In this document: piece by piece, positions 60,664 to 64,000 of the stretch | How positions within the stretch are numbered: the stretch's first letter is position 1 | Layout: every line of letters begins with the position of its first letter | NCBI GenBank assembly: GCA_037446355.1 | Contig: JBBIIT010000009.1 | Coordinates: forward strand, 21,415 to 85,414 | DNA from: Roseiarcus sp037446355 | GTDB taxonomy: Bacteria; Pseudomonadota; Alphaproteobacteria; Rhizobiales; Beijerinckiaceae | DNA: 64,000 nt | Direction: 5' to 3' | The notes under the pieces: model-generated | Seen by the model: only the letters and a program-made list of their open reading frames with translations | What the model was told of the DNA's origin: nothing | Databases searched by the model: none | Program-made: the position numbers and the translations under genes

Positions 60664-61356
60664 TCAGAAGTCGAGATCGGCGTAGGTTGGGCTCGGCGGC
60701 ATTCCCGCCAGCCGCTCGGCCAGCAGCGGGCGGAACGTCGGGCGCGATTTCACCCTTGCGTACCAAGCCTTCGCGTTTTCGTTCTCGCTCCAAGCCGCGT
60801 CGCCCAAATAGTCCACGCAGGACAGATGCGCCGCCGCCGCCAAATCGGCGTAACTCAAGCGATCGCCCGCGAGCCAGTTACGGGCGCCGATCAGGTGCCC
60901 GATATATTGAAGATGATAGCGCAGATTGGCGCGCGCCGCGCGCACCGCCTCCATGTCCGGAGCGCCGCCGCCCTGAATCGAAGTGAGAAAACGCTTGTAG
61001 ATCTTCTCGGAGACGAGCCAGCGGCTGACCTCGGCGAAGAACTTCTCGTTGAACCAGCGCGTGAGACGGCGCGCCTCCACCCGGCCGAGCGGATCGTCGG
61101 GCATGAGCCGCCGTTCGCCGAGCCCGAGGCCGCGCGTCTCATCAAGATATTCGGCGATCGCGTCCGCGCCGGGAATCGGGGGAAAGTCGTCCTCGATCAT
61201 GACCGGCGTCGTCCCTTCCGCGTTCAAAAGCAGGAATTCGCGCCGACGCTCCCACGGGCGCTCCTCGATCAGTCGAGGCTCGATTCCGTATTCGCCGAGC
61301 GCAAGCCGAATGAATCGCGAATGCGGACAGAAGGGATGATGATAGAGGGTGATCAT
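60664..61356 (-). CDS. fzlA: FtsZ-binding GST-fold protein FzlA
   Basis: A 230-residue GST-fold protein beginning MITLYHHPFCPHSRFIRLALGEYGIEP, with LIEERPWERRREFLLLNAEGTTPVMIEDD and a C-terminal AAAAHLSCVDYLGDAAW. This matches FzlA, which curves FtsZ filaments and regulates constriction in Caulobacter and related alphaproteobacteria, rather than a detoxifying GST. It is followed by queG with a 5-base gap, a common pairing. Confidence 0.88.
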   Translation of the reverse strand: MITLYHHPFCPHSRFIRLALGEYGIEPRLIEERPWERRREFLLLNAEGTTPVMIEDDFPPIPGADAIAEYLDETRGLGLGERRLMPDDPLGRVEARRLTRWFNEKFFAEVSRWLVSEKIYKRFLTSIQGGGAPDMEAVRAARANLRYHLQYIGHLIGARNWLAGDRLSYADLAAAAHLSCVDYLGDAAWSENENAKAWYARVKSRPTFRPLLAERLAGMPPSPTYADLDF

Positions 61357-61470
61357 GGAACGCCTGGCGCGAAGGGAAGCGCGGCGGCAGTCTTGGCGGG
61401 CGCGCGGTTAAGCAAGGGTAAACGCAAAGTCCTGCCGCGCTGCTTCTCCGCCAAGCTCTTACTCGCCGAT

Positions 61471-62109
61471 TCAGCCCAGGATTTCCCGCGCCTGGATCCG
61501 CTTGACCCCGGCCGCCTCCATGCGCGCCCAGGCTTTGGCGAGCGAACCGTCAGCATCGATGGCGCGGCAGGCGTCTTCGACGACGAAAGTTTCAAATCCG
61601 GCGGCGCGCGCGTCGAGCGCGGAGAACGCCACGCAATAATCGGTCGCGAGGCCGCAGGCGAACACGCGTTTGATCCCGCGCGCGCGCAACATTTCCGCGA
61701 GCCCGGTCGCGCGCCCGTCCGCCTCGCCGAAAGCCGAGTAGGAATCGACGTGTCGGTTGGCGCCCTTGCGCAGCAGCAGGAAGGCGCGGTCCAGATCGAT
61801 CCGCGGGTGCAGCCGCGCGCCCGGCGAGCCCTGCACGCAATGATCCGGCCACAGCACCTGCTCGCCATAGGGGAGCGAAATGGCTTGGAACGGCCGCGCG
61901 CCCGCATAGGACGAGGCGAACGAGGCGTGTCCCGCAGGATGCCAGTCCTGCGTGAGCGCGACCTGATCGAAGGCGCGCATCAGCGATTGTGCCGGCGCCA
62001 GCACGGCGTCGCCGTCGGGGACGGCGAGCGCGCCGCCAGGCAGGAAGTCGATCTGCACATCGACGACGAGGAGGACGTCGCCACCGCCGAGGTCATGCCT
62101 TGTCGACAC
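61471..62109 (-). CDS. pncA: Nicotinamidase/pyrazinamidase
   Basis: A 212-residue isochorismatase-fold amidase: VVDVQIDFLPGGALAVPDGD with the catalytic Asp, LTQDWHPAGHASFAS (metal ligands), the catalytic Cys in FACGLATDYCVAFSALDA. It converts nicotinamide to nicotinate for NAD recycling. It starts one base after the YbhN-like gene, so the two are probably co-transcribed. Confidence 0.95.
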   Translation of the reverse strand: MSTRHDLGGGDVLLVVDVQIDFLPGGALAVPDGDAVLAPAQSLMRAFDQVALTQDWHPAGHASFASSYAGARPFQAISLPYGEQVLWPDHCVQGSPGARLHPRIDLDRAFLLLRKGANRHVDSYSAFGEADGRATGLAEMLRARGIKRVFACGLATDYCVAFSALDARAAGFETFVVEDACRAIDADGSLAKAWARMEAAGVKRIQAREILG

Positions 62110-62110
62110 G

Positions 62111-63058
62111 TCAAGCTCCCCTGCGCGCGCGGATGAGCGCCTGGATTTTTTCCCGCTCGAACATTACGACGACGATAAGCGAGAACGCGAGCGGAAGTAT
62201 GAGGTAGAGCAGTCGGAACACGAGCAAGGCCGCCAGCACGCCGGCAGGCGACGCGTCGGGCATCGCCTTGAGGAACGAGAATTCCAACACGCCGAGGCCG
62301 CCCGGCGCATGGGAAATCAACGCCAGCGAGAACGAAGCCAGAAACACTCCGAGCACGGCGAGAAACCCAGGATTGCCGACGGTCGGCAGCGCGAAATAGA
62401 TTATTCCGGCCGCGCCGATGAGCTCGATCGGTCCCGCGAGCAATTGCCGCGCCGCGATCGGCGGGCGCGGATAGACGAGTTCGAACCCTCGTATTCGCAA
62501 CGGGCGGAAATGAAGCAGCGAACCCATGGTGTAGAGCCAGGGGACCGCGAGCAGGACCGCGCCGACGGCGCGCCCACTCCAGGCGGGCCAGTCGACGTAG
62601 CGGCGCACGAGTTCGGGGTCGATCATCAGCACGAACCCGCCGAGCAGCAGATTGCCCACGGTGAAGGTGAACGAACAGAAGGCGACGAGCACGCCGACCT
62701 CGGCCGCGCTGAGACCCTTTGTCGAATAGGCGCGATAGCGCACCACCGCTCCGGAAAATACCGTCGCGCCGATGTTATGGGCGAGCGCATAGGTCGTGAA
62801 CGAGACGAGGCCGACGAAACGCCAACTCAACTTATGCCCGAGATGGGCGAGCGCGATCTGGTCGTACCAGGCGAGCGCGCCATAGGCCATCGCGGTCGCC
62901 AGAATCGCCAGCGCCCAGCGCGGCGCCGAAATCGCGAAAACGCCGGCTTCGATATCCGCGAGCGAGAGGCCCTTGAGTTCTCGCAGCAACAGCCAGGACG
63001 TGAACGCCACCGCCCCGATACCGATAACGGGCCAAACGGCGTCCATAACCCTTTTCAT
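62111..63058 (-). CDS. UPF0104/YbhN-type (LPG synthase TM-like) membrane protein
   Basis: A 315-residue protein with about eight membrane segments and family motifs FTTYALAHNIGATVFSGAVVRYRAYS and LISHAPGGLGVLEFSFLKAMP. It corresponds to the flippase-like membrane half of lysylphosphatidylglycerol synthases without the soluble transferase. Lipid or polyprenol transport is suspected for this family. ATG 63058 is the first in the conserved region. Confidence 0.85.
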   Translation of the reverse strand: MKRVMDAVWPVIGIGAVAFTSWLLLRELKGLSLADIEAGVFAISAPRWALAILATAMAYGALAWYDQIALAHLGHKLSWRFVGLVSFTTYALAHNIGATVFSGAVVRYRAYSTKGLSAAEVGVLVAFCSFTFTVGNLLLGGFVLMIDPELVRRYVDWPAWSGRAVGAVLLAVPWLYTMGSLLHFRPLRIRGFELVYPRPPIAARQLLAGPIELIGAAGIIYFALPTVGNPGFLAVLGVFLASFSLALISHAPGGLGVLEFSFLKAMPDASPAGVLAALLVFRLLYLILPLAFSLIVVVMFEREKIQALIRARRGA

Positions 63059-63098
63059 ATTCGAATCCGCTTCGGCGCCCGGCCCGGGCCTCGCGCTT

Positions 63099-63118
63099 CC
63101 CTGCACGTAACGGCAGGG
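63099..63118 (-). terminator. Short hairpin between BTLCP gene and UPF0104 gene
   Basis: A CCCTGC/GCAGGG 6-bp stem with an 8-base loop, without a T-run. It lies 21 bases after the BTLCP stop and may attenuate read-through. Confidence 0.3.
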
Positions 63119-63138
63119 CGTGGCAAGACCGGTGCGCG

Positions 63139-63783
63139 TCAGCCGCCGTTCGCGGCGCTTTGGGCGGCGGCGGTCGGGCCGACGGCGCCGCCCAAATCCT
63201 GCCAGACATTGGGGTCGAACTGCGCCTGACGCTTGATGTAGCGATAGCCGGTGGCGTCCCAGGAGCGCACTTCGTCGGAAAGATTGTCGAGCACGAAGTC
63301 GCCGTGATCGGTTTTGACGGTGAGGATCGCGTGGCCTTCGCCATTGAGGTCGCGCACGACCGTCATCAGCAGCGCCTGTCGGGGGAAGCCCGCGTCGACC
63401 AGCAGCTTGCGCTTGTAGAGCGCGTAAACCTTGCAGTCGCCCTTGCCGTCGACCGGGTAATCCCAATGATCGAGGTTGGTGCCCCAATGGTCGAAGTTGG
63501 TGATCGGCTCGATCGCGTCGTTGACGCGCTTGTTGATCTTGACGAGCGTCGCCCAGCTTTTCGAGGTCAGACGCACGTCGAGCGGGTTGAGCTTGCCGAG
63601 CGCGCATTCTTCGGGACGACGGCCGCAAAAATCGACCCAGCCGTAAGGAACCGACGTCGCCGCGCCCACCGAAGCGTAGGACGCGTTCGGCACGCTCGAT
63701 GTTTCGGACGCTTCGACCAGATTGGCGAAAGCGAAGCCAAAAATCGCGGCGGCGGCGGCGGCGAAGGCGATACGCTTGAACAT
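63139..63783 (-). CDS. Secreted transglutaminase-like cysteine peptidase (BTLCP)
   Basis: A 214-residue exported protein: signal peptide over residues 1-25 (FKRIAFAAAAAAIFGFAFA), then the BTLCP fold with catalytic Cys in KGDCKVYALYKRK, His in GEGHAILTV and Asp in FVLDNLSDEV. Homologues such as LapG cut surface adhesins under c-di-GMP control; others are of unknown role. ATG 63783 starts the signal peptide. The gene stands alone, with about 215 bases of non-coding DNA to the window end. Confidence 0.88.
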   Translation of the reverse strand: MFKRIAFAAAAAAIFGFAFANLVEASETSSVPNASYASVGAATSVPYGWVDFCGRRPEECALGKLNPLDVRLTSKSWATLVKINKRVNDAIEPITNFDHWGTNLDHWDYPVDGKGDCKVYALYKRKLLVDAGFPRQALLMTVVRDLNGEGHAILTVKTDHGDFVLDNLSDEVRSWDATGYRYIKRQAQFDPNVWQDLGGAVGPTAAAQSAANGG

Positions 63784-64000
63784 AATGGTCCCCGTCATTT
63801 CGACGTGACCACTTTCGCGAACGCGACTTGGCGGGCGCGAAAAAAATCCGGTAGAATTTTATGTATTCAGGGTCCGAACAGCGTTGATTTTTCTTAACGT
63901 TGACAGGTGGTTGTAATTCCAGGACCAATATTTGCCGCAATTGCGCCCAGAAATATTCCGCTAACCTTTCACGAGCGCGGTTATGTTTTGCTAACCTTAG

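Noticed and set aside
61357..61470. Possible small gene or RNA between fzlA and pncA
   Set aside because: No open frame with ribosome site and no stable structure recognised.
63784..64000. Possible gene at the right end
   Set aside because: Moderately AT-rich non-coding DNA with no convincing start or frame; probably the promoter of the BTLCP gene and the leader of a gene outside the window.
1..64000. tRNA, rRNA, CRISPR array, IS element or attachment site
   Set aside because: Intergenic spaces were read by eye and none showed cloverleaf ends, regular repeats, transposase motifs or flanking duplications; a covariance-model scan could not be run.

Overview
The window is 64 kb of high-GC, densely coded DNA from an alphaproteobacterium, most likely of the order Hyphomicrobiales. 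This rests on gene content: an FzlA-type FtsZ-binding protein, a BTLCP-type transglutaminase-like peptidase, an oxygen-dependent (CobG) cobalamin pathway, an aaRS-like amino acid:carrier protein ligase first characterised in Bradyrhizobium, a HpnE-like hopanoid enzyme and a bufferin-like (DUF2282) peptide. No rRNA, tRNA, CRISPR array, IS element or intact prophage was recognised. No stretch over 300 bases lacks a gene. The longest gap, 45379-45665, is an AT-rich divergent control region.

Layout. 1-5.1 kb: end of a YhaN-like ATPase, an unknown membrane protein, glutaminase and a glycine-zipper lipoprotein. 5.2-13.3 kb: peptidoglycan amidase, an ArsR-methyltransferase regulator with metF, GST, quinone oxidoreductase, truA, dapE, and an S24-type repressor facing two small unknown genes across repeated operator-like sites. 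13.3-20 kb: a GGDEF/EAL protein, the preTA pyrimidine reductase with a RutR-like site upstream, and a hpnE-like gene. 20-39.9 kb: a large cobalamin supercluster (cobC, cbiB, cobQ, cobO; then, behind a cobalamin riboswitch, DUF1636, cobW, cobN, cobG, cobH, cobI, cobJ, cobL, cobE, cobM, with cobK and cbiD on the opposite strand, ending with cobB). It is interrupted at 24.2-25.9 kb by a bufferin-like gene, a CopD-like membrane protein, an NsrR-like regulator and a truncated haemoglobin.

39.9-50.9 kb is the accessory highlight: two carrier proteins, an adenylate-forming enzyme, an SDR, a GNAT-like protein, an aaRS-like amino acid:carrier protein ligase, an acyl-CoA-dehydrogenase-fold flavoprotein that appears to lack the catalytic glutamate, and a tight metY-metA-flavin reductase-FATP-type ligase operon. 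Together they look like an uncharacterised pathway that loads an amino acid on a carrier protein and modifies it. A 100-N gap inside the flavin reductase is flanked by identical 55-bp sequences and is almost certainly an unmerged contig overlap.

50.9-64 kb is mostly housekeeping: an MFS transporter with a divergent TetR regulator, lgt-midA-pgeF, a class IV aminotransferase with a sulfotransferase-like partner, kup, queG, fzlA, pncA, a YbhN/UPF0104 flippase-like protein and a BTLCP peptidase.

Themes: methionine and one-carbon metabolism recur (ArsR-MT/metF, metY/metA, and cobalamin itself as a possible methionine-synthase cofactor), and many operons use ATGA, GTGA or TTGA start/stop overlaps.
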